Made by a program: the position numbers and the translations under genes. This document shows positions 48,486 to 57,375 of a stretch of DNA of 64,000 nt, piece after piece (within the stretch, counting starts at the first letter, position 1; each line of letters starts with the position of its first letter). Source of the DNA: Spartobacteria bacterium UBA695 (GTDB taxonomy: Bacteria > Verrucomicrobiota > Verrucomicrobiia > Chthoniobacterales > Chthoniobacteraceae); contig DBMP01000029.1 of NCBI GenBank assembly GCA_002298145.1, positions 214,533 through 278,532 of the forward strand, given 5' to 3'. Below the pieces are notes generated by a model. It ran no database searches. It was not told where the DNA came from and was given only the letters and a program-made list of their open reading frames with translations.

Positions 48486-49078
48486 TGAACTTACAAATTC
48501 CCGAAGGAAACTTCGAAGGCTACGTCTTCGACTGCGACGGCACCCTCGCCGACACCATGCCGCTCCACTACGAAGCCTGGCTTACCACGCTCAAGCCCCA
48601 CGGCGTCGATCTCTTCCCCGAGCCCTACTTCTACGAACTCGGCGGCGTCCCCTCGGTGGAGATCGTCCGGCTCCTCAACGAGCGCAACGGCCTCAGCCTG
48701 GACCCCGACCAGATCGTCGAGCAAAAGGAAGCCACCTACATCAGCCTGCTCGGCAAGGCCACGCCGATCCAGCCCGTGGTCGATTTCGCTAAAAAACTCC
48801 ACGACGAGGGCAAACCGATCGCCGTCGCCTCCGGCGGCCACCATGCCATCATCCGGGGCACGCTCACCGCGCTGGGCATCTTCGACTGGTTCGACGCCAT
48901 CGTCGGCGTAGAGGACTACGTCAACGGCAAACCGGCTCCCGATCCCTTCCTCGCCGCCGCCTGCAAGCTCGGGGTGGAACCCACGCGCTGCCTGGCTTTC
49001 GAGGATTCCGACGTCGGCATCCAATCCGCCTCCTCGGCCGGAATGGCCACCGTCCAGGTGCCCGATCCGCGCGCCTAA
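48485..49078 (+). CDS. HAD family phosphatase (beta-phosphoglucomutase/YqaB-like)
   Basis: 197 residues from the ATG at 48485, overlapping the YkgJ stop; the frame is open upstream but only as a shadow of YkgJ. HAD motifs: I ([10 protein letters not shown]), II (VASGG), III Lys (NGKPAPDPF), and IV ([11 protein letters not shown]). Cap domain of the PGM type lies between motif I and II. It hydrolyses or transfers phosphate on a sugar phosphate such as fructose 1-phosphate or beta-glucose 1-phosphate. Confidence 0.9.
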   Translation: MNLQIPEGNFEGYVFDCDGTLADTMPLHYEAWLTTLKPHGVDLFPEPYFYELGGVPSVEIVRLLNERNGLSLDPDQIVEQKEATYISLLGKATPIQPVVDFAKKLHDEGKPIAVASGGHHAIIRGTLTALGIFDWFDAIVGVEDYVNGKPAPDPFLAAACKLGVEPTRCLAFEDSDVGIQSASSAGMATVQVPDPRA

Positions 49079-49131
49079 GGCCCTTCCCGGCTTGCGCTAA
49101 AGAAAAAAAACCGCTACTCGATTGCATCGCG

Positions 49132-50364
49132 ATGGTTCAGCTCAACGATAATTACCTCAAACTGAAGGCCGGCTATCTCTTTCCCGAGATTGGACGGCGC
49201 GTGAAAGTCTTTTGTGAAGCCAACCCCGAGGCCGCCCGGCGCGTGATCCGCTGCGGCATCGGTGACGTCACCGAGCCGCTGCCCCCCGCCGTGATCGCCG
49301 CAATGCACCACGCGGTGGACGAAATGGCAGCCCGCGAGACCTTCCGCGGCTACGGCCCCGAGCAGGGCTACGAATTCCTGCGCCACGCCATCGCGCAGAA
49401 TGACTACCGCGACCGGGGCATCGACGTCGCCGACGACGAAATCTTCGTCTCCGACGGCTCCAAGTGCGACTGCGGCAACATCCTGGACATCCTCGGAGCG
49501 GGCAACCGCCTCGGCATCACCGACCCCGTCTACCCCGTCTACGTCGATACCAACGTCATGGCCGGGCACACCGGCGAGGCCGACGCAAACGGCACCTACG
49601 AGGGCATCCACTACCTCCCCTGCGACGCGGGCAACGGCTTCGTGCCGGACGTCCCCGCCGAAGCGCTCGACGTGGTCTACCTCTGCTTCCCGAACAACCC
49701 GACCGGCGCCACCGCCACGCGGGCCCAGCTCGAAGCGTGGGTCGCCTACGCGCTGAAAAACAAGTCGCTGCTCCTCTTTGACGCCGCCTATGAGGCCTAC
49801 ATCTCCGAGCCCGGCGTGCCGCATTCCATTTACGAGATCCCCGGCGCGCGCGACTGCGCCATCGAGTTCCGGAGCTTCTCCAAAAACGGCGGCTTCACCG
49901 GCACCCGGTGCGGCTTCACCGTCGTCCCCAAGACGCTGCTCGCCTCCACCGCCAGCGGCGAATGCAAACCGCTCCACCCGCTCTGGAACCGCCGCATGAG
50001 CACCAAGTTCAACGGCGTCAGCTACATCGTCCAGCGCGGTGCCGAGGCCGTCTACTCACCCGAGGGGAAGGCCCAAGTGCGCGCCCTTATCGACCACTAC
50101 ATGGGCAACGCCGCCATCCTGCGCACGGCGGCCCGGGAAGCCGGTCTGCCAGTCTTCGGCGGCGTCAACGCCCCGTACATCTGGGTCGGCACCCCGCGCG
50201 GCCTCACCAGTTGGGAACTTTTCGACGAAATGCTCACCCGAGCCAACGTCGTCATCACCCCCGGCAGCGGTTTCGGCGCAAAGGGCGAAGGCTACTTCCG
50301 CATCTCGGCCTTTAACAGCCGCGAGAACGTGGAGGAAGTCGCCCGGCGCATCCGGACGCTATAA
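49132..50364 (+). CDS. dapL: LL-diaminopimelate aminotransferase
   Basis: 410 residues, a PLP class I aminotransferase. It converts tetrahydrodipicolinate directly to LL-diaminopimelate for lysine and peptidoglycan, bypassing DapC/D/E. Diagnostic: [16 protein letters not shown] near the start, [34 protein letters not shown], and the PLP lysine in [14 protein letters not shown]. DapL is common in Verrucomicrobiota, Chlamydiota, Planctomycetota, cyanobacteria and some others, supporting the placement of the organism. Confidence 0.97.
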   Translation: MVQLNDNYLKLKAGYLFPEIGRRVKVFCEANPEAARRVIRCGIGDVTEPLPPAVIAAMHHAVDEMAARETFRGYGPEQGYEFLRHAIAQNDYRDRGIDVADDEIFVSDGSKCDCGNILDILGAGNRLGITDPVYPVYVDTNVMAGHTGEADANGTYEGIHYLPCDAGNGFVPDVPAEALDVVYLCFPNNPTGATATRAQLEAWVAYALKNKSLLLFDAAYEAYISEPGVPHSIYEIPGARDCAIEFRSFSKNGGFTGTRCGFTVVPKTLLASTASGECKPLHPLWNRRMSTKFNGVSYIVQRGAEAVYSPEGKAQVRALIDHYMGNAAILRTAAREAGLPVFGGVNAPYIWVGTPRGLTSWELFDEMLTRANVVITPGSGFGAKGEGYFRISAFNSRENVEEVARRIRTL

Positions 50365-50432
50365 AGCGCCCACCTCTTTGCTCGTCCCCCGGCTCCGCGC
50401 GCGGTACAAAGGGGGACGAGCCTTTCCTCCCC

Positions 50433-51326
50433 ATGGACGAAGCGATCGACGAGTTCATCCTCTACATGGCCACCGAGCGGGGGCAGTCGGAGAGCTATCA
50501 GTACATCGCGCGCACCACGCTGGAGAGCTTCGCCAAGTGGCTGGCCGGGGAAAAGCAGGTTACCGCCCCGGCAAGCGTCACCCCACAGCATCTTACCGAG
50601 TATCTCGGGGCCTGCAAACAGCGGGGCCTGGCCGCCGCGTCGGTCAAGCTCGTCGTGGTCGTCTTCCGCGTCTTCTTTCGCTTCCTGCACATCCGCAAAC
50701 TCATCCCGCGCGACGCCGCCGAGTTCCTCCCCCTCCCCCGCATCGAGCAGCATCTGCCCGAGACGCTCAACGAATCGGAAGTCGAGCGCCTGCTGGAAAG
50801 CATCGACCTCACCGCCCTCCACGGCCTGCGCGACCGCGCCATGCTGGAGCTGCTCTACGCCAGCGGCCTGCGCGTCTCGGAACTCGTCAACCTGCGCCTG
50901 GAGAACCTCGTCATGGAGGAGCGGGTCATCCGCGTCACCGGCAAAGGGAATAAAACGCGCCTCGTGCCGATGGGCCAAAAGGCATGCGATGCACTCACCG
51001 CCTACCTGGAGCGGGAGCGGCCCAAGCTCGTCAAGCGGCGGACTGGCAGCGAACTCTTCCTCTCCGCGCGCGGCGGCAAGCTGACCCGGGTGCGCTGCTG
51101 GCAAATCATCAAAGCCCGGGCCGATGTGGCGGGCCTGGGCGACAAAGACATCTACCCCCACCTGCTGCGGCACTCCTTTGCCACGCATCTGCTGAGCAAC
51201 GGCGCGGATCTCCGCATGATCCAGGAAATGCTGGGCCACTCCGACATCTCCACCACGCAGATCTACACCCATGTCGACCAGCAGAAGCTCCGGAGCATCC
51301 ACCGGAAATTTCACCCCCGGGGCTGA
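50433..51326 (+). CDS. xerD: Tyrosine recombinase XerD-like
   Basis: 297 residues. SAM-like N-terminal domain (1-100) and a catalytic domain with the R-K-H-R-H-Y residues: ASGLRVSELVNL, the Lys in TGKGNKTRLVPMG, HLLRHSFATHLL, MLGHSDISTTQIYTHV. This is the chromosomal XerC/XerD type that resolves dimers at dif. It follows dapL by 68 bp. Its 3' end overlaps the convergent histidine kinase gene by 16 bp. Confidence 0.92.
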   Translation: MDEAIDEFILYMATERGQSESYQYIARTTLESFAKWLAGEKQVTAPASVTPQHLTEYLGACKQRGLAAASVKLVVVVFRVFFRFLHIRKLIPRDAAEFLPLPRIEQHLPETLNESEVERLLESIDLTALHGLRDRAMLELLYASGLRVSELVNLRLENLVMEERVIRVTGKGNKTRLVPMGQKACDALTAYLERERPKLVKRRTGSELFLSARGGKLTRVRCWQIIKARADVAGLGDKDIYPHLLRHSFATHLLSNGADLRMIQEMLGHSDISTTQIYTHVDQQKLRSIHRKFHPRG

Positions 51327-53584
51327 TCACTCAAGGCCACCAGCCGGTCAATGGCCGCGCGCAGCCCCTCGATGGCCACGGGCTTCGTCAAGTGCTCGGT
51401 GAACCCCGCCTCGCGGCTTTGCCGGATATCCTCATCCGTCCCAAAGCCGCTGATGGCCACCCCCCGGACGTAGGGGCGGCTGCGCAGAACCTCCCGCATC
51501 ACCTCCAGGCCGCTGCCGTCGGGCAGGCCGATGTCGCTAATCAAAAGATCAAACGGCTCGCGGCTCGCAGTCTCCAGCGCCCCGGCCACCGTGTCCGCCC
51601 CCCACACTTCGTAGCCCCAGCGCTCCAGCAGGCGGGATAAAATCCGCAGCGTATCGAGATTGTCCTCCACCAGCAGAATCCGCCACTGTTTTTCCCTCAA
51701 GACCGGCGGCGCCACCCGCTCCACGGCACGGCCCGGCTCGGGCACAATGGTGCGCAGCTCCACCGTAAAGAGGGCCCCTTTCCCCAGCCCCTCGCTCCGG
51801 GCGTAAATGCTGCCTTGGTGCAGCTCGACGACCGCCTTGGCAATACTCAGCCCCAGCCCGAGGCCGCCGAAACGCCGCGTCAACGTCTTCTCGGCTTGCT
51901 CAAAGGCGTTGAAAATGCGCGAAAGCGCCTCCTCGGGAATGCCGATGCCGGTATCGGCTACTTCAACCCGGATGCGATCTTCCACGTTCTCCGTGCAAAT
52001 GGAGATCCGCCCTTCCGGGGGCGTGAACTTGAGCGCGTTTTTCAACAAATTCCAGAACACCTGCTGGAGCCGCGCCGAATCCGCCGATACATAATGCTCC
52101 CCGGCTTCCAGCTTGAGCACAATCTCCATGGCCTTCTGCTCGATCTCGGCCCGGCAAATCTCCAGCGTCTTGAGCAGCGCCGCGTGGACGTCCACCTCCT
52201 CCGGATGGAGCTGCACGAGGCCGCGGCTGATACGCGTTACATCCAGGAGATCGTCGATGAGGCGCGCCTCCAGCTCGGCGTTGCGGCGGATGATATCCAG
52301 CTCCGGGCGGATTTCCTCGGGAATGTTCTCCATGGATTGCAGCAGCGAAGCCGCCGTCAATACCGGCGTGAGCGGCGTGCGCAGCTCGTGGCTCAGAACG
52401 GCGATGAATTGATCCTTGGCTTGGTTGGCCGCCTCGGCGTCTTCCTTGGCCTTTTTCAGCGCGGCTTCGTCCTGTCTACGGCGCTCTTCCTGGTCGAGGT
52501 GGTCGAGCGCAAAGGAAATATCGGCAGCCACTTCCTCCAGGAGCGTCACCTCCTTGTCCATAAAGACGTTGGCTTCCGAGGAGCAAAGCACCAGCACGCC
52601 GTAGACCACCCCCTGGTTGCGGATGGGAATGGCGGCAATGGCCCGGATCCCCGCCTCCAGTAATACGTTCACGTGGGGATAGTCGCCGTGGAGGGCCTCG
52701 TAATCATTGCAGACCTTGGTAACCCCTTCTATGACGCAACTGCCCGGAAGGCTCCGGGTGCCGGAGTAGCCGTTGGTATACACCGGTGCCCGCTTCAGGA
52801 TATCCACCCGCTTTCCAGCTGTGGCCAGGGGGGCTATGCGCTGGGTCGCGGGGTCGACTTTCCCGATCCAGACCAGCTCAAAAGAGCCGAACTGCGTGGC
52901 CGCCTTGCATACCACCTCCAACAATTCCTGGCTGGAGGTGATGTGAACCACGGCCTGGTTTACCTCGCCCAGAAACGCGTAGAGCCGGTTGAGCCGCTGA
53001 AGCTCCCACTCGGCCATCTTGCGCTCCGTCATGTCGGTGCACGCGGCGATAAAGTAGCGCGTGTCGCGCATCTGGAGCGTCGTCGCGCGGAGGTCGGCGA
53101 AAAACTCCGAGCCGTCCTTGCGGATGTGGCGCAGATCCCGCACCACGACGTGCTCGCCGCGCTTGAGCTTGTCGATCAGCTCTGCCACGCGCGGAAGCTC
53201 TTCGCGGGGGTGGATCTCGTGGGCGGAGAGCCGCATCAGCTCGGGCTCCAGGTAGCCCAACATGCGGCAGTAGGCGGGGTTGACCATACGGAAGCGGTAG
53301 GTGGCCAGGAATCCCACGAAGATGCCGTCGGTGATTTCCTCAAAAAAGGTCCGGAACTGCCGCTCGCTCTCTTCGGCCCGCCGCCGGGCATCCTTCAGGT
53401 CCGAGAGGGTGCGCTGCAAGGAGGCCGATTTCTCCTCCAGCTCGGCCTTGGCGGATTTGAGTTCCTCGATCTGCTGACGAAGCTGCGGGTAATAGGTCTT
53501 GCGAACGGATTTCGCCCCCAAACCGATGATTTGGTCGCGAAGCGCTTTCATTTCCCGCGCCTGGTCATCGGAAAGCTCGCTCAT
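51311..53584 (-). CDS. Hybrid histidine kinase (PAS-GAF-HisKA-HATPase-receiver)
   Basis: 757 residues, soluble. N-terminal coiled coil (about 20-80), PAS (about 75-195), GAF (about 205-360), HisKA with SHELRTPLTPVL (phospho-His near residue 395), HATPase with NLLKNALKFTPPEG, DTGIGIPEEAL and GGLGLGLSIAK, then a C-terminal receiver with LLISDIGLPDG (phospho-Asp) and TKP. No DNA-binding output. Its kinase-receiver half closely resembles that of the gene at 57376. Its start overlaps the alcohol dehydrogenase stop by 20 bp on the same strand; its end overlaps xerD by 16 bp. Confidence 0.94.
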   Translation of the reverse strand: MSELSDDQAREMKALRDQIIGLGAKSVRKTYYPQLRQQIEELKSAKAELEEKSASLQRTLSDLKDARRRAEESERQFRTFFEEITDGIFVGFLATYRFRMVNPAYCRMLGYLEPELMRLSAHEIHPREELPRVAELIDKLKRGEHVVVRDLRHIRKDGSEFFADLRATTLQMRDTRYFIAACTDMTERKMAEWELQRLNRLYAFLGEVNQAVVHITSSQELLEVVCKAATQFGSFELVWIGKVDPATQRIAPLATAGKRVDILKRAPVYTNGYSGTRSLPGSCVIEGVTKVCNDYEALHGDYPHVNVLLEAGIRAIAAIPIRNQGVVYGVLVLCSSEANVFMDKEVTLLEEVAADISFALDHLDQEERRRQDEAALKKAKEDAEAANQAKDQFIAVLSHELRTPLTPVLTAASLLQSMENIPEEIRPELDIIRRNAELEARLIDDLLDVTRISRGLVQLHPEEVDVHAALLKTLEICRAEIEQKAMEIVLKLEAGEHYVSADSARLQQVFWNLLKNALKFTPPEGRISICTENVEDRIRVEVADTGIGIPEEALSRIFNAFEQAEKTLTRRFGGLGLGLSIAKAVVELHQGSIYARSEGLGKGALFTVELRTIVPEPGRAVERVAPPVLREKQWRILLVEDNLDTLRILSRLLERWGYEVWGADTVAGALETASREPFDLLISDIGLPDGSGLEVMREVLRSRPYVRGVAISGFGTDEDIRQSREAGFTEHLTKPVAIEGLRAAIDRLVALSDQPRG

Positions 53585-54716
53585 AGATGGCTACGATCTC
53601 TTCTTCCGTCGGCTGCACCGGATTGGTTACAATACACGCATCTTTCAGGGCTGCGCGAGCCATGGTGCGGAATTCGGCAGGCCCGAGAGCATTTTCTTTG
53701 ATGCCATTGATGAGCCCCGCCCCGGCGCGGAACTCGCGGAACATCTCCACGACCCGCGCTTTTTGCTCCTCGTGGGGCAGGCCGGCGAGTTCGAGCCCGA
53801 ACGTGCGGGCAATTTTGAGATAGCGCCCCGGCACCGCATCGAAGTTGAACCGGACCACGTGCTCCAGCAGAAGCGACGTGCATTCGCCGTGAGGCAGGTC
53901 GAGCGTTCCGCCCAGGCTGTGGGCCATGGCGTGCGCCAGGCCGAGGCTTGCGTTGGAAAACGCCAGGCCCGCCAGCAGGCTCGCCAGCATCATGGCATCG
54001 CGAAAGCGCAGGTTGCCCGGTTCCTCAATGGCCCCTTTGAGGTTCCGCGAGATGAGCCGGATGGCCTCCAGCGCGTGGAGGTCGGTAATGGGCGATTTGG
54101 CCGTGGAAACGTAGGCCTCCACGGCGTGAACCAGCGCGTCCATGCCGCTGTCGGCCGTCAGCGGACGCGACAGGGATACCGTGGCGAGCGGATCAATGAG
54201 GGCCACGTCGGGCACGACGATTTTGCTGACAATGGCCACTTTGATTTTGCGCTCGTGGTCGGTAATGATGGCGAACTGGGAAATATCCGCCGAGCTCCCG
54301 GCGGTGGTGGGGATGCAGATGAGCGGCGGGCAGGGCAGCTCGATGCGGTCCACGCCCCCGGCGGCCAGGATGGGAATGTGATTGGAAACGACGACGCCGA
54401 CGCCCTTGGCGCAATCCATCGGGCTGCCTCCGCCGACGGCGACGATCATGTCGCACGCTTCCCGCTCGTAAAGCGCCGCCCCCGCCATGACCTCGCTGTC
54501 CTTGGGGTTGGGGGTGATTTCGGTAAACACGACCGGCTCCAGCCCGGCTCGCCGCAGCGACTTCTCTACGCGGTCCACCCACCCGGCTGCCACCACGCCG
54601 GGATCGGAGACGACGAAGACCTTATAGCCGCCAAGGTTGGCTGCGTATTGACCCGCCAGGTCGAGCGCCCCCCGCCCCAGGATGAACTCCGGGGCGACAA
54701 ATTTTCGCGGTTCCAT
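53565..54716 (-). CDS. Iron-containing alcohol dehydrogenase
   Basis: 383 residues from ATG 54716; the frame is open further upstream but that part is a shadow of the glycosyltransferase. NAD-binding domain with VGGGSPMDCAKGVGVV, IPTTAGSSADISQFAII, and metal-binding region ADSGMDALVHAVEAYVS, GLAHAMAHSLGGTLDLPHGE with the His ligands. Group III ADH; oxidises or reduces alcohols such as butanediols or 1,3-propanediol. It ends inside the kinase start (20-bp overlap), so both are in one operon after the glycosyltransferase. Confidence 0.94.
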   Translation of the reverse strand: MEPRKFVAPEFILGRGALDLAGQYAANLGGYKVFVVSDPGVVAAGWVDRVEKSLRRAGLEPVVFTEITPNPKDSEVMAGAALYEREACDMIVAVGGGSPMDCAKGVGVVVSNHIPILAAGGVDRIELPCPPLICIPTTAGSSADISQFAIITDHERKIKVAIVSKIVVPDVALIDPLATVSLSRPLTADSGMDALVHAVEAYVSTAKSPITDLHALEAIRLISRNLKGAIEEPGNLRFRDAMMLASLLAGLAFSNASLGLAHAMAHSLGGTLDLPHGECTSLLLEHVVRFNFDAVPGRYLKIARTFGLELAGLPHEEQKARVVEMFREFRAGAGLINGIKENALGPAEFRTMARAALKDACIVTNPVQPTEEEIVAIYERAFR

Positions 54717-54784
54717 CTCTATTCTATATCGAAGAGGGGGCCGGTTCCGAGGGCGAGCGAACGGGCGGCGCGCTCTCCACGCCC

Positions 54785-55975
54785 CTACGGGAGCGCTTCC
54801 AGCAATTCCCTGAGCTGGCGCGCCGTGACGCTCAAGGCAAAGCGCTCGTCGGCGATCTCCTTGCCGCGCCGCCCCAGCCGCAGGCGCTGTTCCGGGTCGC
54901 CCAGGAGCTTCCGCAAGGCTCCGGCGAGCTCCTCGGGGCGCTTTTCCTCCACCAGCAGCCCCGTGGCCCCCTCGGCGACCATCTCGGGCACTCCGGCGAG
55001 CCGGGTGGAGACGACGGGCAGGCCGCAGGCCATGGCCTCGGCGATCACCGTGGGCAGGTTGTCCTTGCCGCCGTCGGCTTCCGTGGCGCAGGCCAGCGCA
55101 AAGAGGCTTGCCCGCGAGAGCCAGCAGCGCACTTCGCTCTGCGGCAGCGCGCCGGTGAGGCGCACGGTCGCTTCCAGCCCGCGCTCGGCGATCCGCCCCC
55201 GCAGCGCTTCCTCCAGCGGTCCGCCCCCGACGATGACGCACTCAAACCGGGCCCCGCCCTCACGCAGCAGGGCACAGGCGTCGATCAAATCAGCGTAGCC
55301 CTTTTTCTCAATACAGCGGCCCACGGAGACGATGAGCGGCGGGGCGGCGGGATCGGGCCGGGGGGGGGCGAACTCAGCCGTTTCGATGCCGTTGTAAACG
55401 CGGTGCATTTTGGCGGCGTGCGCGGGGAATTCCCGCTGCAGCCAGCCGAGGCTGTAATCGGCCACTGTTACGACGGCCGAGGCCTCGCGCACCAGGTCGC
55501 CCAGGCCAACGGGCTGATCGGCTTCGCAAAAAAGATCGTTGGCATGACCGGTGAAGCTGTAGGTGATGCCGTAAAACTGCTTGAGCCAGTAGGCCGTGCG
55601 CGCGCCCATCCCGGCAAAGTGCGTGTGGACGTGCGTAACGCCCCGGGCCTTGAGCTTCGGCCCGAGCCATGCGGCGGCGGTCAGGCGACCCTTGCCCGGG
55701 CGCTTGCCCCAGCGGTGGATGGTTTGCAGGACCCGCCACGGGTAGCGGCCCACCATGCGGATCGTTTTCATTTCCGAGGCGAGCGCGTCGGCCTCGGGCA
55801 GGTAGGTCACGGCTTCGGCGATGGCCGCGGGGCATTCTCGGGGCGGATCGGCGGGCCGCCGGATAGAGAAAACAGGCGGCGCGGCTCCCTGGCGGGCCAT
55901 CTCGCCCACCTCGCGATAGCAGAACGTTTGCGTGAGCGAAGGGAACCGCTCGAATAAGTACGCGAAAGAAGCCAT
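54785..55975 (-). CDS. GT4 family glycosyltransferase
   Basis: 396 residues with the GT-B fold. N-terminal half: HVHTHFAGMGARTAYWLKQ, YSFTGHANDLFCE; C-terminal half: VSVGRCIEKKGYADLIDAC and the EADGGKDNLPTVIAEAMACGLPVVSTRLAGVPEMV nucleotide-sugar binding block with the E-x7-E motif. It resembles colanic-acid/exopolysaccharide transferases. It is followed 68 bp later by the alcohol dehydrogenase; no other polysaccharide genes are nearby. Confidence 0.92.
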   Translation of the reverse strand: MASFAYLFERFPSLTQTFCYREVGEMARQGAAPPVFSIRRPADPPRECPAAIAEAVTYLPEADALASEMKTIRMVGRYPWRVLQTIHRWGKRPGKGRLTAAAWLGPKLKARGVTHVHTHFAGMGARTAYWLKQFYGITYSFTGHANDLFCEADQPVGLGDLVREASAVVTVADYSLGWLQREFPAHAAKMHRVYNGIETAEFAPPRPDPAAPPLIVSVGRCIEKKGYADLIDACALLREGGARFECVIVGGGPLEEALRGRIAERGLEATVRLTGALPQSEVRCWLSRASLFALACATEADGGKDNLPTVIAEAMACGLPVVSTRLAGVPEMVAEGATGLLVEEKRPEELAGALRKLLGDPEQRLRLGRRGKEIADERFALSVTARQLRELLEALP

Positions 55976-56035
55976 GCTATTGCGTAGTCTACAGACCGGC
56001 CTCTTTGCGTGCGAGGGGAAATTGATTCTCCTTGC

Positions 56036-56515
56036 CTACTCCTCGATGTAGCGGATGAGGCACTCCTGCAAGAGCCCGTAGACGTGGATCTGCGCCACGG
56101 CCAGCCCGCGCTCGTCTTCGACGGGATAGGGCGCGCTGACGTCCATATCCTCCTCGGTGACGGCGTACTTGGCGGCCAGCGCCAGGCGGGCCTGGTTGAG
56201 CGCATTGAGCCAGGCGTCCATGTGCTCGCGCGGGATCACCCAGCCGCTCGCGCCGCCTTGGAGCGGCTTTAAGTCCCGCTCGACGACCGTCGTGGCTTCC
56301 TCAAAGGTCTCTCGCAGCTCGGGCACGACAAATTGCTCCCATTCCTCGTGCAGCTCGGGGTCCGAGGCACCCGTGGGCCGGGGGTAGAGCCGGTCGAGCA
56401 CCTGGGGGTTATCCTCGGGCCGGGTGGACCGGGGAATTGCCAGGAAAAGCTGGACTAACTGGGGCTCTACGTCCTCAAAAATGAACCCGCCGTTTTCGTC
56501 TCGTACAATCGTCAC
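56036..56515 (-). CDS. DUF2017-like protein next to clpS
   Basis: 159 residues, soluble and helical, rich in Glu and Arg. The assignment to the DUF2017 family rests on length, helical pattern (LVQLFLAIPRSTRPEDNPQVLDRLYP, ELHEEWEQFVVPELRETFEEA, WLNALNQARLALAAKY) and on position: in actinobacteria DUF2017 genes (such as AosR) sit beside clpS. Here it is 21 bp after clpS in a ybeY-clpS-DUF2017 operon. Role possibly regulatory for proteolysis or redox sulfur metabolism; not shown. Confidence 0.72.
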   Translation of the reverse strand: MTIVRDENGGFIFEDVEPQLVQLFLAIPRSTRPEDNPQVLDRLYPRPTGASDPELHEEWEQFVVPELRETFEEATTVVERDLKPLQGGASGWVIPREHMDAWLNALNQARLALAAKYAVTEEDMDVSAPYPVEDERGLAVAQIHVYGLLQECLIRYIEE

Positions 56516-56536
56516 TGTTTTGCGTCTCCTTTGTGG

Positions 56537-56812
56537 TTATTCCCCCGCCCGCTCCAGGGTCGCCAGGAGCAGATGGGAGTGGAGCTGCTGCACGTAAAGC
56601 TCGGCCCGCTCGCGCCCCCCTGTCCAGACGATGGATTTCCCCTTGTGGTGGACCTCCAGCATGTACCCCTCGGCCTTCGACTTCGAATACCCGAAGACGC
56701 GCTGGAGGACCAGGGTGACGTAGCTCATCAGGTTCACCGGGTCGTTGTGGACGACAACGTTCCAAGGAACGTCGAGGGCCGTCTTGCTGAGGGTCTCGGT
56801 CTGCTCCTTCAT
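56537..56812 (-). CDS. clpS: ATP-dependent Clp protease adaptor ClpS
   Basis: 91 residues from ATG 56812, which overlaps the ybeY stop as ATGA; a start at 56830 would add six. ClpS delivers N-end-rule (N-degron) substrates to ClpAP. Signature: WNVVVHNDPVNLMSYVTLVLQRVFGYS, HHKGKSIVWTGGRERAELYVQQLHSHLL. The N-degron-binding residues (Asn-Asp in HNDPVN, Met/His region) are present. Its operon partners are ybeY and a DUF2017 gene. Confidence 0.96.
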   Translation of the reverse strand: MKEQTETLSKTALDVPWNVVVHNDPVNLMSYVTLVLQRVFGYSKSKAEGYMLEVHHKGKSIVWTGGRERAELYVQQLHSHLLLATLERAGE

Positions 56813-57243
56813 TTCACGGCCTCCAGGCACTCGGCCAAAATGCGTTCCTGCAACGCCTGCATCCGGGCGAAATCCGCCGGTTCCTTATCCGCGTAGCCAT
56901 TGAGGTGCAGCAGGCCGTGGACGACGTAGAGCGCCAGCTCCTGGTCGAGGGTGCGCCCGTAGAGGGCCCCGTTCTCCCGGGCCGTCTCGGTGCTGATGAC
57001 AATCTCTCCATGATCGAAGGTGATGACGTCGGTGGCTCCGGGGACGTTCATGAAATCGCGATGGACTCGGGCAATGGTCGCGTCGGAGACGAAGGTGACC
57101 TCCACCTCGGGCAGCGATTGCAGCGGCGCTCCGGGCCAGGCCGGGTGGCGCAGGCAGCGTTCGACGGCCACGGGGGCCAGCCGCCGCAGCCAGGCGAGGC
57201 TAAAGCGGAGCTTGCGCTGCCGATTGTGAAGGGTGATTTCCAT
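56809..57243 (-). CDS. ybeY: Endoribonuclease YbeY
   Basis: 144 residues from ATG 57243; an upstream ATG at 57300 adds 19 residues without family support. YbeY takes part in 16S rRNA maturation. The domain is intact (VSDATIARVHRDFMNVPGATDVITFDHGEI), but the zinc motif reads HGLLHLNGYAD, giving His-x3-His and then Asp where the usual third ligand is His. It overlaps clpS by 4 bp. Confidence 0.92.
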   Translation of the reverse strand: MEITLHNRQRKLRFSLAWLRRLAPVAVERCLRHPAWPGAPLQSLPEVEVTFVSDATIARVHRDFMNVPGATDVITFDHGEIVISTETARENGALYGRTLDQELALYVVHGLLHLNGYADKEPADFARMQALQERILAECLEAVK

Positions 57244-57375
57244 AGGGTTCGGGAGCGGCGATCTTCCCAAAACGACCGCCGGGAGTCGAGACGTTATCAA
57301 GGCCCCCTCGGGAAACCGGGGTATGGCAGCCGTGAAGGATTTTTGATGACGTGCCGCCGGTTTCCAGAGGTGCCC

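Noticed and set aside
54717..55241. Upstream extension of the alcohol dehydrogenase frame
   Set aside because: It overlaps the glycosyltransferase gene in another frame on the same strand and is Arg/Ala-rich shadow sequence.
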